A DNA stretch of 64,000 nucleotides from Antennarius striatus (taxonomy: Eukaryota; Chordata; Actinopteri; Lophiiformes; Antennariidae): positions 11,212,001-11,276,000 of the forward strand of contig NC_090785.1 in assembly GCF_040054535.1 (NCBI RefSeq), read 5' to 3'. This document shows, in pieces, positions 27,702-41,038 of the stretch (within the stretch, counting starts at the first letter, position 1; each line of letters begins with the position of its first letter). Both the position numbers and the translations under genes were made by a program. The notes below the pieces were generated by a model. The model was not told the origin of the DNA and made no database searches. It saw only the letters and a program-made list of their open reading frames with translations.

Positions 27702-28780
27702 TGTAGCCCTGCGTTTATTGGGCTAAAATTATTTTTAACAAATCGTTAATAAATAAAGTTAATAAATAGTTAATAAATATTTGATAAAATAAAAGTATTA
27801 ATATCATTTCACAGATAAAACACGCTGGGTAAAGCATTATTAAAACGTGTCATTCATATTGGAGGAAAACTCATTATTATGTTGAATTATTATGTTGACT
27901 TTTTTAATAAAATGTGTGGTGTATTCTCTGTATTGCTGGGGATACTCTAAGGTAATTTGTTTACTCACGGACCTATGAAAAAGGACACACAGAGAAAGAC
28001 TAACCTGCAAAGGTGCTGTGGGTTTCATGAACCAATGGGGCGCAGAGAAAGAGTCAGGTGGCCGGAAGATCGGGAAGTACACGCGAGAGGAGAGGTGGAG
28101 AGAGGCGCGAAGAGACGGCTGAGATTAAGAGCGAAGCGTACGAATTGATAACAGAGTGTGGCGGTGTCTAGTGCACGTTTCCACGAGTTTGGTCCTAATT
28201 TTGGAGCCAGTTGCCAAGGGAGGGACAAGAGTCGCTAGTTTTCGCTGCCGCAGAAGGAGCAGGTGTGGAGCAACTCTCCGCCGAGGAGCATCCATTCTGG
28301 CGGACTGGGAGTTTGCTGGTGCAGCGCTACGAGCCCAGGAGCAGCCGCCGGACGGGATCGATACAAAACACAAACAAACAAACAAACAAACAAACAAACA
28401 AACAAAAAAACAAAAAAAAACTAGAGCACTAGGCCTGCAACGCACGTGGACTGGGTATTTAGGTATTTAGTTATTACTGCAGGCTTAAAGTAAGTTTTAT
28501 TTCAGTACTTGTTGGACTGGTTTTGTTTTATATTACTTGCTGAGTTTTGTGATGATGCCATGTGTTCTGTGTGTTGACAAATACACGTAAGTTGTTAAAT
28601 GTGATTGAGTGTCATTCACTGAAAGGAATATTAAATAGTACTTTCTCAGAGCTAATAGGGAACACTACAGTAAATTGAAATACAAGGCCCCACCTGGAGC
28701 TCATCAACAGCAGGATCGGAAACAACGAACTCAGGTTAGTCAGCCGTAGTATTTGCTAGGGACAGCAAAGGGGGGCTACA
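27702..28780. mobile_element. Solo LTR fossil, copy 1
   Basis: The element starts TGTAGCCC and ends GGGCTACA (imperfect 5'-TG...CA-3' inverted ends) and is flanked by the 4-bp target duplication CAAG (27698-27701 and 28781-28784). There is no internal retroviral coding sequence, so this is one LTR left after recombination. It is about 1.08 kb, contains a CAAA repeat, and its family is not determined (a 4-bp duplication fits several LTR groups). Confidence 0.75.
28370..28420. repeat. (CAAA)n repeat in the solo LTR
   Basis: About twelve CAAA-type units; the twin tract at 41970-41996 is shorter. Confidence 0.9.
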
Positions 28781-28876
28781 CAAGAAAGCATTCTACTCAC
28801 TACAAGCAATCATGATCACAATTAATGTCACGAGTGAGGACACACAAACAATTGTATAACCGGACCGTCCGAGCAT

Positions 28877-28897
28877 CGCAGCACCACGGAAAGATAC
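28877..28897 (+). promoter_or_regulatory. NRSE/RE1-like site upstream of V7
   Basis: CGCAGCACCACGGAAAGATA; about 15 of 21 consensus bases. It is 373 bp from the V7 CSE core after subtracting the solo LTR. Confidence 0.5.
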
Positions 28898-29465
28898 TTT
28901 TGTCAAACTTAAGCGGACTAATGGTGTTGTTAGTCAAACTTGGCATTAGGGTACTTTCTTTGGCCAGTAGTGACTTTATCAGGAGATAATCAAAACGATG
29001 TTTTAGTTTGCATTTAAATGTGTTTAAAAGAAGTTAAAACGATGAAGACACGGGATTGACGATTCCATAATTTCCTGATACGCATTTTATGATCGTGAAC
29101 AAAAAAAATTCTGCACAAAAAAACAACAACTTTTAAACGAATTAATTGACAGATTAGAAACGTACAAAACCCATATTTTGAAGGCCAAACCATCGCCAGA
29201 CTAAACATCCTTCAAAATGAATTAAGAAAAAAGCAAACAAGAAAGTAAATAAGTAAGTAAATAAGTAAATAAAAACATTCAAAAATAAATAATCGTCTGA
29301 CTACATGGAAATAGAACGGCGAGCAAAGATGTATTAGACTAACAGAGCAAAAATCATCAACAATTATACATGTCTGGAAATAAAAATAATTCTTTAGAAA
29401 CAATAACGATAAATATCTTCAATGGGAAGAGAACGTGCCCATTAAGAAGTTTGAACAATTCCTAC

Positions 29466-31847
29466 CTGTAAGGGCGACTCCAAATCTTCGAAAGGATCAA
29501 CAAAGTCTGTTGGGCTTTTCCTCAGAGTCTGCTCAGCAGGCAGTGTGTTGTCATTGTATGACGTCACAAACTTGAAGTCACTGGTTCTAGATCCTGTTGT
29601 CAGGTATGCGTCATAATTGTAAGCGCTGCGCAAAGTTCCTGTGCCGTCAACATCTGCGTAATTAGGAGGCAGATAAGCGCCGGGGATGGTGACTGCTCCA
29701 TCAAACAACAGTCTGGGTTTTCTCCTGCGACAAAACCTCACACCCAGGATGATGATGATGAAGGTGAGAAAGAAGGTGGACACACACACCAGAGCGATGA
29801 TCAGATAAGACGTCAGTTTGGAATTCTTCTCGTCGTAAGAAATGTCCTTCAGTTCTGGCACCTCAGCCAAGTTATCAGAGATGAGTAAATACATGGAGCA
29901 GGTGGCAGAGAGAGAGGGCTGTCCGTTATCTTTCACGGACACAATCAGGTTCTGTTTCATGCTGTCAGATTGTGAAATGTCCCGCTGGGTCCGGATCTCT
30001 CCGCTGTGGACACCAATAGTGAAAAGTCCCGGATCGGTGGATTTGACTATCTGATAGGACAGCCAGGCGTTCTGTCCAGAGTCCGCGTCCACCGCTATCA
30101 CTTTGGACACCACAGAGCCTCCGTGGGCAGCTTTGGGGACCAGCTCGGTCATGAACGAGCTGCCCTCCGGGGCGGGGTAGAGGATCTGAGGACAGTTGTC
30201 ATTCACATCCGATATGAACACACTGACGGTCACGTTGCTGCTGAGCGGAGGAGAACCGTTGTCTCTGGCCATCAGGTGGACTTGAAAACTCCTCATGTGT
30301 TCATAATCGAACGACCTGACAGCGTGGATCACCCCCGTGTCTCCGTTCACAGACACGTAGGAGGACACCGGGGCACCGTTCACCTCACCGGCTAACACAG
30401 AATAAATCACGGTACCGTTTTGTCTCCAGTCGGGGTCTCGAGCAGTAACGGAACATAAAGTGGAGCCAGCTTTGTTATTTTCACTCACATATGCGCTGTA
30501 GGACTGTTCCTCAAACACAGGGGGGTTGTCGTTGATGTCTGCTACAGACAAGTGAAGACTTTTGGAGGAGGACAGAGGTGGAGAGCCCTCGTCAGTGGCA
30601 GTGATTGTAATGTTGTAATCAGACACCACTTCACGGTCCAGTTGTCCTGTGGTCACCAGAGAATAATAGTTTTTGATAGACGGAACCAACTTGAAAGGGA
30701 CGTTTTGCTGAATAGAACAGCGGACCTGTCGGTTCTTCTCAGAGTCTCGATCCTGCACGTTAATGATGCCCACCTCTGTACCAGGTGACACGTTCTCAGC
30801 CACGGGATTGGTCAGAGATTTCAGGTTTATGACTGGTGCGTTATCATTCTCGTCTGTAATATCTATAATGACTTTGGCGTAAGAAGTGAGCCCTAAACCA
30901 TCTTTAGCTTGAACTCTCATTTCAAACAATTTGCTTTCCTCAAAATCAATATCACCAGTTACTCTGATCACTCCTGTTTTAGAATCAATTGAGAAACTAT
31001 TCACGTCATCAGATGCATGACCAAACTCGTACGTCACATGTCCATTCATTCCTTCATCTGCGTCTGTAGCTCTAACATGAACCACCATGGTGTCTTTAGG
31101 AGAGTTTTCAGGCAGACTGGCTTTATAGACGTCCTGGCTGAACACCGGGACGTTATCATTAGCATCCAGTACAGTGACGTGAATGACTACAGTACCTGAT
31201 CTCTGAGGAGAGCCGCCATCCAGAGCTGTGAGGAGCAAATTAAGCTCTTGTTCTTTCTCCCGATCAAGTTTATTCTCCAGCACTAATTCAACCTTGTTGT
31301 TGTCCACAGAGAGAATAAAGTTATCGTTCTTCTGAAGGTTGTAGCTTTGAACATCATTTTGACCAACATCTGCGTCATGGGCCTCCTCGATAGAGAAACG
31401 GTTTCCTTTCTCTGCCGACTCCCTTATTTCCATTTCAATCAGATTTTTTTTGAAGTTTGGAGAGTTGTCGTTTACATCCTGAACATGAAGACTGAGTCTG
31501 TGAAGCTCTAAAGGATTTTCTAAAACCAGATCCACGTTCACGACACACGATGGTTTCTTTCCACAAAGGCTTTCTCTGTCAATCCTCTCCGATGTGATCA
31601 AATCTCCTGAACTCAGATTAATTTCGCAGTAACGTTTCCGAGATTCCTCAAAATCCACCCGCGGCTTTCGTGAAGATAATGTCCTCAGACCAAGACCGAG
31701 GTCTTTGGCTATATTTCCAACGATCGACCCTCGTTTCATCTCCTCCGGAAAAGAATAACTGAGGTCTCCATTAACGAGTTGCAGCGAGACAATGAAGGAG
31801 GCGATGCGGAGAAGCAGACGACGCAATGATAATCCATTTTCTCCCAT
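29466..31847 (-). CDS. pcdhg: Gamma-type protocadherin variable exon V6 (chimera)
   Basis: A 794-codon variable exon starting [10 protein letters not shown]. Its promoter, signal peptide and EC1-EC3 follow V4/V7, with private changes ([24 protein letters not shown]). Its cytoplasmic end [12 protein letters not shown] and 3' flank follow V3/V5, with donor CAG|GTAGG. It is therefore a second chimera. Its upstream interval (31848-33098) is short and lacks the solo LTR found at the equivalent place upstream of V4 and V7. Confidence 0.95.
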
Positions 31848-32030
31848 TTCGGCTCAAAAGACGTCTCAACTTTGATCACTTCACACGTTTTAGAACACGG
31901 ACTATAGGAAGAAACAATCCCAAAATCAACAGCAAAGCGGACAATAAAATGCGATCCGAAACCCCACCGTTTGACGGAGCAATCTGTCCACGGGGTGTAT
32001 GGGTGCAGTGGAGAGATTCTCTTTCTGTTG

Positions 32031-32053
32031 GCCAACAGCGACATCACGAGTAA
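32031..32053 (-). promoter_or_regulatory. CSE / CGCT box of V6
   Basis: Sense strand ACTCGTGATGTCGCTGTTGG, about 185 bp upstream of the ATG. Confidence 0.8.
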
Positions 32054-32402
32054 TTTTTGTCTACGCACAAGTATGGCATTCATACATTTACCATTGTCAA
32101 AAACTACGTTATAAGAGCTACTATCGTTGGACTTTACTCTCTAAGGGGAGACATGTAATTCTCAGAAACGAGACAGTTGGTTTACTCATAACTGGTCCAT
32201 ATTGGAATGTGTGTTGCTTACCAAATGCAGCTTTCTAATGAAAGTCATCATGAAATATAGACAACTTAAACGCTGAAGACATCACTTATTCATCCACTAA
32301 AACAGCGTTACAAGAAAGCATTCGACTCACTACAAGCAATCATGATCACAATGTCACTAGTGAGGACACACAAACAATTGTATAACCGGACCGTCCGAGC
32401 AC

Positions 32403-32423
32403 CGCCGCAACACGGAAAGATAC
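32403..32423 (+). promoter_or_regulatory. Degraded NRSE/RE1-like site upstream of V6
   Basis: CGCCGCAACACGGAAAGATA; about 13 of 21 consensus bases. It is recognised mainly because it is orthologous in position to the sites at 28877 and 42451 (366 bp from the CSE core). Confidence 0.35.
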
Positions 32424-32759
32424 TTTTGTAAAATTTAAGCGGACTAATGGTGTTGTTAGTCAAACTTGGAATTAGGGTGCTTTCTTTGGCCAGTAGTGAC
32501 TTTATCAGGAGATAATCAAAACGCTGTTTTGATTTGCATTTAAATTTGTTTGAAAGAAGTTGTAACGATCAAGACACGGGATTAGCAATTCCATCATTTC
32601 CTGATACGCATTTAAAATGATCGTGAAAAAAAAAAATTCTGCACGAACAAAATATGTTTTAAAAACGAATTAATTAACGTATTAAAAACGTACCAAAACC
32701 CATATTTTGAAGGCCAAACCATCGCAAGACTAAACATCCTTCAGAATGAATTAAGAAAT

Positions 32760-32796
32760 AAGCAAGTAAATAAGTAAGTAAGTTTGTAAGTAAGTT

Positions 32797-32862
<66 letters not shown>

Positions 32863-32937
32863 TAAATAAATAAATAAATAAATAAAAAAATAAAAAAATA
32901 AAAAAATAAAAAAATACATAAATAAATAAATAAACAA
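32760..32937. repeat. Tetranucleotide repeat (AAGT)n/(AAAT)n
   Basis: AAGT units grade into AAAT and AAAAAAT units in the V5 3' flank. The same flank copies at 29230 and 42800 have only short versions, so this is a local expansion. Confidence 0.95.
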
Positions 32938-33098
32938 ACGTCTGACTACATGGAAACAGAACGACGAACCAAGATGTATTAGACTAACAGAGCAAAAATC
33001 GTCAGCAATTACTAATTTACTATTTAGAAACAATAACGAAAAAATATTTTCAATGGGGAGAGATAACGTGCCCATGAAGAAGTTTGAACAATTCCTAC

Positions 33099-35489
33099 CT
33101 GTAAGGGCGACTCCAAATCTTGGAAAGGATCAACAAAGTCTGTTGGGCTTTTCCTCAGAGTCTGCTCAGCAGGCAGTGTGTTGTCATTGTATGACGTCAC
33201 AAACTTGAAGTCACTGGTTCTAGATCCTGTTGTCAGGTATGCGTCATAATTGTAAGCGCTGCGCAAAGTTCCTGTGCCGTCAACATCTGCGTAATTAGGA
33301 GGCAGATAAGCGCCGGGGATGGTGACTGCTCCATCAAACAACAGTCTGGGTTTTCTCCTGCGACAAAACCTCACACCCAGGATGATGATGATGAAGGTGA
33401 GGAAAAAGGTGGACACACACACCAGAGCGATGATCAGATAAGACGTCAGTTTGGAATTCTTCTCGTCGTAAGAAATGTCCTTCAGTTCTGGCACCTCAGC
33501 CAAGTTATCAGAGATGAGTAAATACATGGAGCAGGTGGCAGAGAGAGAGGGCTGTCCGTTATCTTTCACGGACACAATCAGGTTCTGTTTCATGCTGTCA
33601 GATTGTGAAATGTCCCGCTGGGTCCGGATCTCTCCGCTGTGGACACCAATAGTGAAAAGTCCCGGATCGGTGGATTTGACTATCTGATAGGACAGCCAGG
33701 CGTTCTGTCCAGAGTCCGCGTCCACCGCTATCACTTTGGACACCACAGAGCCTCCGTGGGCAGCTTTGGGGACCAGCTCGGTCATGAACGAGCTGCCCTC
33801 CGGGGCGGGGTAGAGGATCTGAGGACAGTTGTCATTCACATCCGATATGAACACACTGACGGTCACGTTGCTGCTGAGCGGAGGAGAACCGTTGTCTCTG
33901 GCCATCAGGTGAACTTGAAAACTCCTCATGTGTTCATAATCGAACGACCTGACAGCGTGGATCACCCCCGTGTCTCCGTTCACAGACACGTAGGAGGACA
34001 CCGGGGCACCGTTCACCTCACCGGCTAACACAGAATAAATCACGGTACCGTTTTGTCTCCAGTCGGGGTCTCGAGCAGTAACGGAACATAAAGTGGAGCC
34101 AGCTTTGTTATTTTCACTCACATATGCGCTGTAGGACTGTTCCTCAAACACAGGGGGGTTGTCGTTGATGTCTGCTACAGACAAGTGAAGACTTTTGGAG
34201 GAGGACAGAGGTGGAGAGCCCTCGTCAGTGGCAGTGATTGTAATGTTGTAATCAGACACCACTTCACGGTCCAGTTGTCCTGTGGTCACCAGAGAATAAT
34301 AGTTTTTGATAGACGGAACCAACTTGAAAGGGACGTTTTGCTGAATAGAACAGCGGACCTGTCGGTTCTTCTCAGAGTCTCGATCCTGCACGTTAATGAT
34401 GCCCACCTCTGTACCAGGTGACACGTTCTCAGCCACGGGATTGGTCAGAGACTTTAGATGAATCACCGGGGCGTTATCATTCACATCAGTGATGTCAATC
34501 ATAACTTTGGAATCAGATGAAAGTCCATAACCATCTTTGGCACTAACGCGAATTTCAAATTTAGAATTACTCTCGAAGTCGAAGGGCCCGATGACTTTTA
34601 TTTCTCCCGATTTACTATTGATTGAAAACAATTTTTTCGCCCTCTCCGAAATTCGGCTAAAATCATACGTCACCTCCCCATTGACACCCTCGTCTTCATC
34701 AGTAGCACTTACTTTAACAACTACAGTATCAAGGGCAGCGTCTTCTGCTATAGTGGCTTTGTAAATGGTTTGGTTGAATACTGGGGCGTTATCATTAGCA
34801 TCCAAGACAGTCACAATTATATTTACACTACCTGATTTCCGTGGATTGCCACCATCAACAGCAGTCAGCACCAGATTTATATTGTGCTCCTTTTCACGGT
34901 CAAGCTCTTTGTCTAACACCAACTCGACATTCTTCGATCCATCCGTGTCTTCTCCAACGGATAAAACAAAATGTTCGTTCTTCTCTAATTCATATTGTCT
35001 TATTGAATATTGTCCGATGTCGTCGTCATGTGCTTCGTTAATTCGATATCGAGCTCCCTTGTAGGCTGATTCGCTAATTTCAAAATTAATTACATGTTTT
35101 GGAAAACTGGGCGAATTATCGTTTACATCCTGAATGTGCAGTAAAATCCGATGTAGTTCCAAAGGACTCTCCAGAACCAATTCAAATCTAAGTAAACAGG
35201 ACATTTTTTCCCCACACAGCTCCTCCCTGTCAATTCGTTCCTTTATGATCAAATTTCCCGTTTTGAGATCGATATCACAATACGGTTGATTGCTTTCTTC
35301 AGTATCAATTCGGGCTTTGCGAGCGGACAATTTCCCTTCGTCCAAACCGAGGTCCTTGGCAATATTTCCAACAATGGATCCGGATTTCATCTCCTCCAGA
35401 ACAGAGTAACTGAGGTCCGCATTTGTAATGTGGACGATGGAAGCAAATCCGCAGATTAAAATCCAAATTAAGTTGTCGTGTGCGTTCAT
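33099..35489 (-). CDS. pcdhg: Gamma-type protocadherin variable exon V5 (chimera)
   Basis: A 797-codon variable exon. The ATG is at 35487-35489 (MNAHDNLIW); longer readings start at GTG and are not supported. EC1-EC3 and the promoter are near-copies of V8 ([45 protein letters not shown]). The cytoplasmic end ([12 protein letters not shown]) and 3' flank are of the V3/V6 type, unlike V8 ([12 protein letters not shown]). The junction must lie in the homogenised EC4-tail segment, so this gene is the product of unequal crossing-over. Small differences from V8 in EC2: ISESAYKG for IRESADKG and HFVLSV for HFDLSV. It splices at CAG|GTAGG. Confidence 0.95.
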
Positions 35490-35638
35490 TTTTTTTTTCA
35501 CCACGAATGAATTAATTAAAAGAAAACACCGTTGTCAAATTATGATTCACTGCTTCTGCAAAAAATGGCTGCTCTGGATTGAACACGAGAAGGTCTCTTT
35601 TGCAGTAGGTGGAGAACAACCCGGCTGACGTCTGTGAG

Positions 35639-35661
35639 TGAGCAGCGACGCCACGAGTCAT
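35639..35661 (-). promoter_or_regulatory. CSE / CGCT box of V5
   Basis: Sense strand GACTCGTGGCGTCGCTGCTC, about 150 bp upstream of the ATG, identical to V8. Confidence 0.8.
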
Positions 35662-35818
35662 TTTAGTAACACTACATATCAGAAACTGAAAGCATACAAA
35701 CCTCCATTGATACCATGATCAGCACAGTAATGTCACACATGTTAGAACTCAAAGTTCAAAGACATCATCAGAAGGTTAAAGATTTATTTCAGGGGTGAAC
35801 TGCTGGCACGGACAACAT

Positions 35819-35839
35819 TTCAGCACCAAGGTCAGAGAC
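35819..35839 (+). promoter_or_regulatory. NRSE/RE1-like silencer upstream of V5
   Basis: TTCAGCACCAAGGTCAGAGA; 17 of 21 consensus bases, 175 bp upstream of the V5 CSE core. Confidence 0.65.
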
Positions 35840-37286
35840 TGAAGGACCAGAGACGAATCTAAAATGGACCTTATTTATCATTTCTATTCGGAAATAATAA
35901 GATCTACTCCATAAACACAAGGATTAACTTTGAAATTAAATGGTGTATTATATCAATTAAGAAATTAAAATGACAAATGTTTCGATCAATAAATGTCACC
36001 TACCTATGTGTTTGTGTGAATTATACACTCACATTCAATCAAAATTTAGCATTCAGTTGTTGAATTCATTAATTAATTATTTAGTAGTTTACAGTCTGCT
36101 GAAAATAAATTATATTTTTTGGAAGTAAATATCTGTAGATCACATTAACATGTTCAATATCCATGTAATTTATTTGGATTTTTTGTTTTTATCAATTTCA
36201 AAAAATAAAACAATACCAGAGATGAAACCTCAATATTTTCCACAGTCTCGTTAAGATATGATATGACCCATTTGTTTTGGAGTATCTGTTCCGTTTTAGA
36301 GCACATGTGTGGTCAGTTCATGATTCCTACAGCAGAAGAACAACACATTTAAACATGATAACTGATTCATCGAATTATCTCAACATGAAAGGAGAAATAC
36401 CATAAAGAAAACCTGCCCATGAACGTCTTAACTGGTTAATGTAAACGTCATCAATCTAAACATGAAAGAATGTGGGGTACTATAAAAATTCAGCAAGGTC
36501 GAGATTAAAAATAGATGATTACATCACGTGCTATGACAAACCTCTTTCTGGACTTAATCTTAATTACACAAGCTACCGAGGCTATACTTCCTCTTTCCTG
36601 TCGAGGACACTGGCGCGTTTTCGGCTGCCGCATCTTCCTCCAGTGAACAAAGTTTTTAAAAATTCATTCATTCATTCATTTCAAAAGCTATAGATCTTTC
36701 TGGCTTGGACAAAGTTTGTCACTTTTCAAGCCGGGATTAGTTTGAAAAGTGACAAATATCCTGATTTCCCTGACGAAACCTCCTTAAGGGATCAATAAAA
36801 TTCTACTCCCTACTCTTCTCTGCTGGTGCTCCCTAGTCGTTAGCTGCTAGATGATGCTCCCTACTAGCTACTATACCTGCTACGAAGACTGCACTTTGCA
36901 TTAACATGACTCTGGACAACAACTTGTTTCCATCCCAAGAGCCTGAAACCAATCTGCTCCAACACCCGAACATACCTCGACACAGACCCGCTCACCGCGG
37001 CTCACGTCGGAACTTTCACTTCCACTATGTATTGCACACACATATTTTTGAACTGGTATTCGATAATGTTTATTTTATTTTATAGGAATAGTTACTACTA
37101 TTGTCTTTTTATTTTTTTTATTATTATTTTTTTAATTTTTTTTTTTTTTTAACTAATGAAGACATTTAAATGTATGCTATTAAGTATTTTGCTGGCTGCT
37201 TAAATATTTAGTTTGAAAAATCCAATAAACTTTTCCATGACTCAATTTTAGTAAATTGCCACACACTTGAACTCGTATAATTTCAC

Positions 37287-37376
<90 letters not shown>

Positions 37377-38212
37377 GCACACACACACACACACACACAC
37401 ACATTTACAATAACAGTTCAATTTATGGAAGTTTTGACACTTATGGGGTGATCAGGATGGAGGCAGGTTTGTTTACAGGATGAGACCAGAAACGGAAACT
37501 AGAAGATGCGGCTGAAAACCTGTCGCGATCTGATTGGACCAGAAGACACCACATCCCCTCATGCATATTCCTATTCTGAGTTGTTTAAATGTGACCGGGC
37601 CAAGATGGCTGCGTCTGATGTAAGACCTGTGTAGTACCGGCAGTAAGGTATTGTGGGAGAGCCCGGATATCTGTATTAGATTGGTTGTCAGGAATAAACT
37701 TTTTAAACTTATGACGATCGGCTAAGTCTCCTACTTTATTTGTTTATTTATTCAGTTTCTTTTTCTTCTTTCCAGACATGTTATTACAACACGTTTGACT
37801 TTCATCAGTGTTGGACCATCAACAACAACATCAGAAAAGAAAAAAAGGCGGGTTGACGGGTAGAAGCCATTGGCTTGTAAGGTTCCCGTCCCCTAAATCA
37901 TCAACATCTCTCTCATTGCAGCACATTGTCAACCAAATCCATACATTGCACGTCACAGTTCAATAGCAATTATATTATTTGGTGCATTGTTGTTTTAAAT
38001 CGTCCATTCATTACTTTACCTCAGTAAAAAGAACCCACGGAATAAAGCTTTGAAAAGACTTTGCTACACTAGTTTATATTTTGTTACTTTTATTTTTTTT
38101 CCTTTCATTTTTTATTTGTTCTTCTTCTTGAACATGATTAAAAAGAGGTAAACAAGGACTTTAATATTTAGCGGTACTTATGCTACAAACTACGACAATT
38201 TCAAACAAATTA
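35840..38212. other. Noncoding gap between V4 and V5 (twin of 22200-24610)
   Basis: Same contents as 22200-24610, including the hairpin and a shorter CA repeat. Confidence 0.6.
37284..37402. repeat. (CA)n microsatellite, copy 2
   Basis: Duplication twin of 23645-23800, about 40 bp shorter. Confidence 0.97.
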
Positions 38213-38288
38213 GAACCCCCATTTGCGAGCTGTCCTGACTGTCTGTGTCCCGGTGATGTTCAGCCGGCCACTTATGGGTCGGTCACAC
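38213..38288. mobile_element. Fragment of the same LTR-like tail (duplicated)
   Basis: Identical by eye to 24611-24686; carried by the block duplication. Confidence 0.4.
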
Positions 38289-38451
38289 ATAAAAGAACAT
38301 TTAAAAAAAAAAGATAACAAAAGGCAGGAGGACACACGGTGACACTTACTGATTACATTATGCAAGGATTTCATGCAAACATAATTGTTGTGCACGGCCA
38401 CACGGTTTGACAAAAACGAGTACGATCAGATGTTAGACACAGAAATCCTAC

Positions 38452-40833
38452 CTCTGGAGAGACATCTGGTTGACCAAACATATCCTCGAAGTCTGTTGGG
38501 CTTTTCCTCAGAGTCTGCTCAGCAGGCAGTGTGTTGTCATTGTATGACGTCACAAACTTGAAGTCACTGGTTCTAGATCCTGTTGTCAGGTATGCGTCAT
38601 AATTGTAAGCGCTGCGCAAAGTTCCTGTGCCGTCAACATCTGCGTAATTAGGAGGCAGATAAGCGCCGGGGATGGTGACTGCTCCATCAAACAACAGTCT
38701 GGGTTTTCTCCTGCGACAAAACCTCACACCCAGGATGATGATGATGAAGGTGAGAAAGAAGGTGGACACACACACCAGAGCGACGATCAGATAAGACGTC
38801 AGTTTGGAATTCTTCTCGTCGTAAGAAATGTCCTTCAGTTCTGGCACCTCAGCCAAGTTATCAGAGATGAGTAAATACATGGAGCAGGTGGCAGAGAGAG
38901 AGGGCTGTCCGTTATCTTTCACGGACACAATCAGGTTCTGTTTCATGCTGTCAGATTGTGAAATGTCCCGCTGGGTCCGGATCTCTCCGCTGTGGACACC
39001 AATAGTGAAAAGTCCCGGATCGGTGGATTTGACTATCTGATAGGACAGCCAGGCGTTCTGTCCAGAGTCCGCGTCCACCGCTATCACTTTGGACACCACA
39101 GAGCCTCCGTGGGCAGCTTTGGGGACCAGCTCGGTCATGAACGAGCTGCCCTCCGGGGCGGGGTACAGGATCTGAGGACAGTTGTCATTCACATCCGATA
39201 TGAACACACTGACGGTCACGTTGCTGCTGAGCGGAGGAGAACCGTTGTCTCTGGCCATCAGGTGGACTTGAAAACTCCTCATGTGTTCATAATCGAACGA
39301 CCTGACAGCGTGGATCACCCCCGTGTCTCCGTTCACAGACACGTAGGAGGACACCGGGGCACCGTTCACCTCACCGGCTAACACAGAATAAATCACGGTA
39401 CCGTTTTGTCTCCAGTCGGGGTCTCGAGCAGTAACGGAACATAAAGTGGAGCCAGCTTTGTTATTTTCACTCACATATGCGCTGTAGGACTGTTCCCCAA
39501 ACACAGGGGGGTTGTCGTTGATGTCTGCTACAGACAAGTGAAGACTTTTGGAGGAGGACAGAGGTGGAGAGCCCTCGTCAGTGGCAGTGATTGTAATGTT
39601 GTAATCAGACACCACTTCACGGTCCAGTTGTCCTGTGGTCACCAGAGAATAATAGTTTTTGATAGACGGAACCAACTTGAAAGGGACGTTTTGCTGAATA
39701 GAACAGCGGACCTGTCGGTTCTTCTCAGAGTCTCGATCCTGCACGTTAATGATGCCCACCTCTGTACCAGGTGACACGTTCTCAGGCACGGGATTGGTCA
39801 GAGATTTCAGGTTTATGACTGGTGCGTTATCATTCTCGTCTGTAATATCTATAATGACTTTGGCGTAAGAAGTGAGCCCCAAACCATCTTTAGCTTGAAC
39901 TCTCATTTCAAACAATTTGCTTTCCTCAAAATCAATATCACCAGTTACTCTAATCACTCCTGTTTTAGGATCAATTGAGAAACTATTCACGTCATCAGAT
40001 GCGTGACCAAACTCGTACGTCACATGTCCATTCACTCCTTCATCTGCATCTGTAGCTCTAACATGAACCACTACAGTGTCTACAGGAGAGTTTTCAGGCA
40101 GACTGGCTTTATAGACGTCCTGGCTGAACACCGGGGCGTTATCATTAGAATCCAGTACAGTGACGTGAATGACTACAGTACCTGATCTCTGAGGAGAGCC
40201 GCCATCCAGAGCTGTGAGGAGCAAATTAAGCTCTTGTTCTTTCTCTCGATCAAGTTTATTCTCCAGCACTAATTCAACCTTGTTGTTGTCCACAGAGAGA
40301 ATAAAGTTATCGTTCTTCTGAAGGTTGTATCTTTGAACAGCGTTTTGACCAACATCTGCGTCATGGGCCTCCTCGATAGAGAAACGGTTTCCTTTGTCTG
40401 CCGACTCACTTATTTCCATTTCAATCAGATTTTTTTTGAAGTTTGGAGAGTTGTCGTTTACATCCTGAACATGAAGACTGAGTCTGTGAAGCTCTAAAGG
40501 GTTTTCTAAAACCAGATCCACGTTCACGACACACGATGGTTTCTTTCCACAAAGGCTTTCTCTGTCAATCCTCTCCGATGTGATCAAATCTCCTGAACTC
40601 AGATTAATTTCGCAGTAATGTTTCCGAGATTCCTCAAAATCCACCCGCGGCTTTCGTGAAGATAATGTCCTCAGACCAAGACCGAGGTCTTTGGCTATAT
40701 TTCCAACAATCGACCCTCGTTTCATCTCCTCCGGAAAAGAATAACTGAGGTCTCCATTAACGAGTTGCAGCGAGACAATAAAGGAGGCGATGCGGAGAAG
40801 CAGACGACGCAATGATAATCCATTTTCTCCCAT
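38452..40833 (-). CDS. pcdhg: Gamma-type protocadherin variable exon V4 (block twin of V7)
   Basis: A 794-codon variable exon ([14 protein letters not shown]) that is the block-duplication twin of V7. The two also share 3' flank, cytoplasmic end ([12 protein letters not shown]) and upstream sequence including a solo LTR. Differences from V7 are few. V4 keeps the EC1 cysteine (HYCEIN) that V7 has lost, has DSNDN in place of DANDN at the EC2-EC3 calcium linker, and has PVFGEQ in place of PVFEEQ at the EC4-EC5 junction. The last two are private changes at normally invariant positions. The splice donor is GAG|GTAGG. Confidence 0.95.
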
Positions 40834-41015
40834 TTCGGCTCAAAAGACGTCTCAACTTTGATCACTTCACACGTTTTAGAACATGGAATATCAGAAGAAA
40901 CAATCCCAAAATCAACAGCAAAGCGGACAATAAAATGCGATCCGAAATCCCACCGTTTGACGGAGCAATCTGTCCACGGGGTGTATGGGTGCAGTGGAGA
41001 GATTCTCTTTCTGTT

Positions 41016-41038
41016 GGCCAACAGCGACATCACGAGTA
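41016..41038 (-). promoter_or_regulatory. CSE / CGCT box of V4
   Basis: Sense strand ACTCGTGATGTCGCTGTTGG, about 185 bp upstream of the ATG, same sequence as V2, V6 and V7. Confidence 0.8.
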
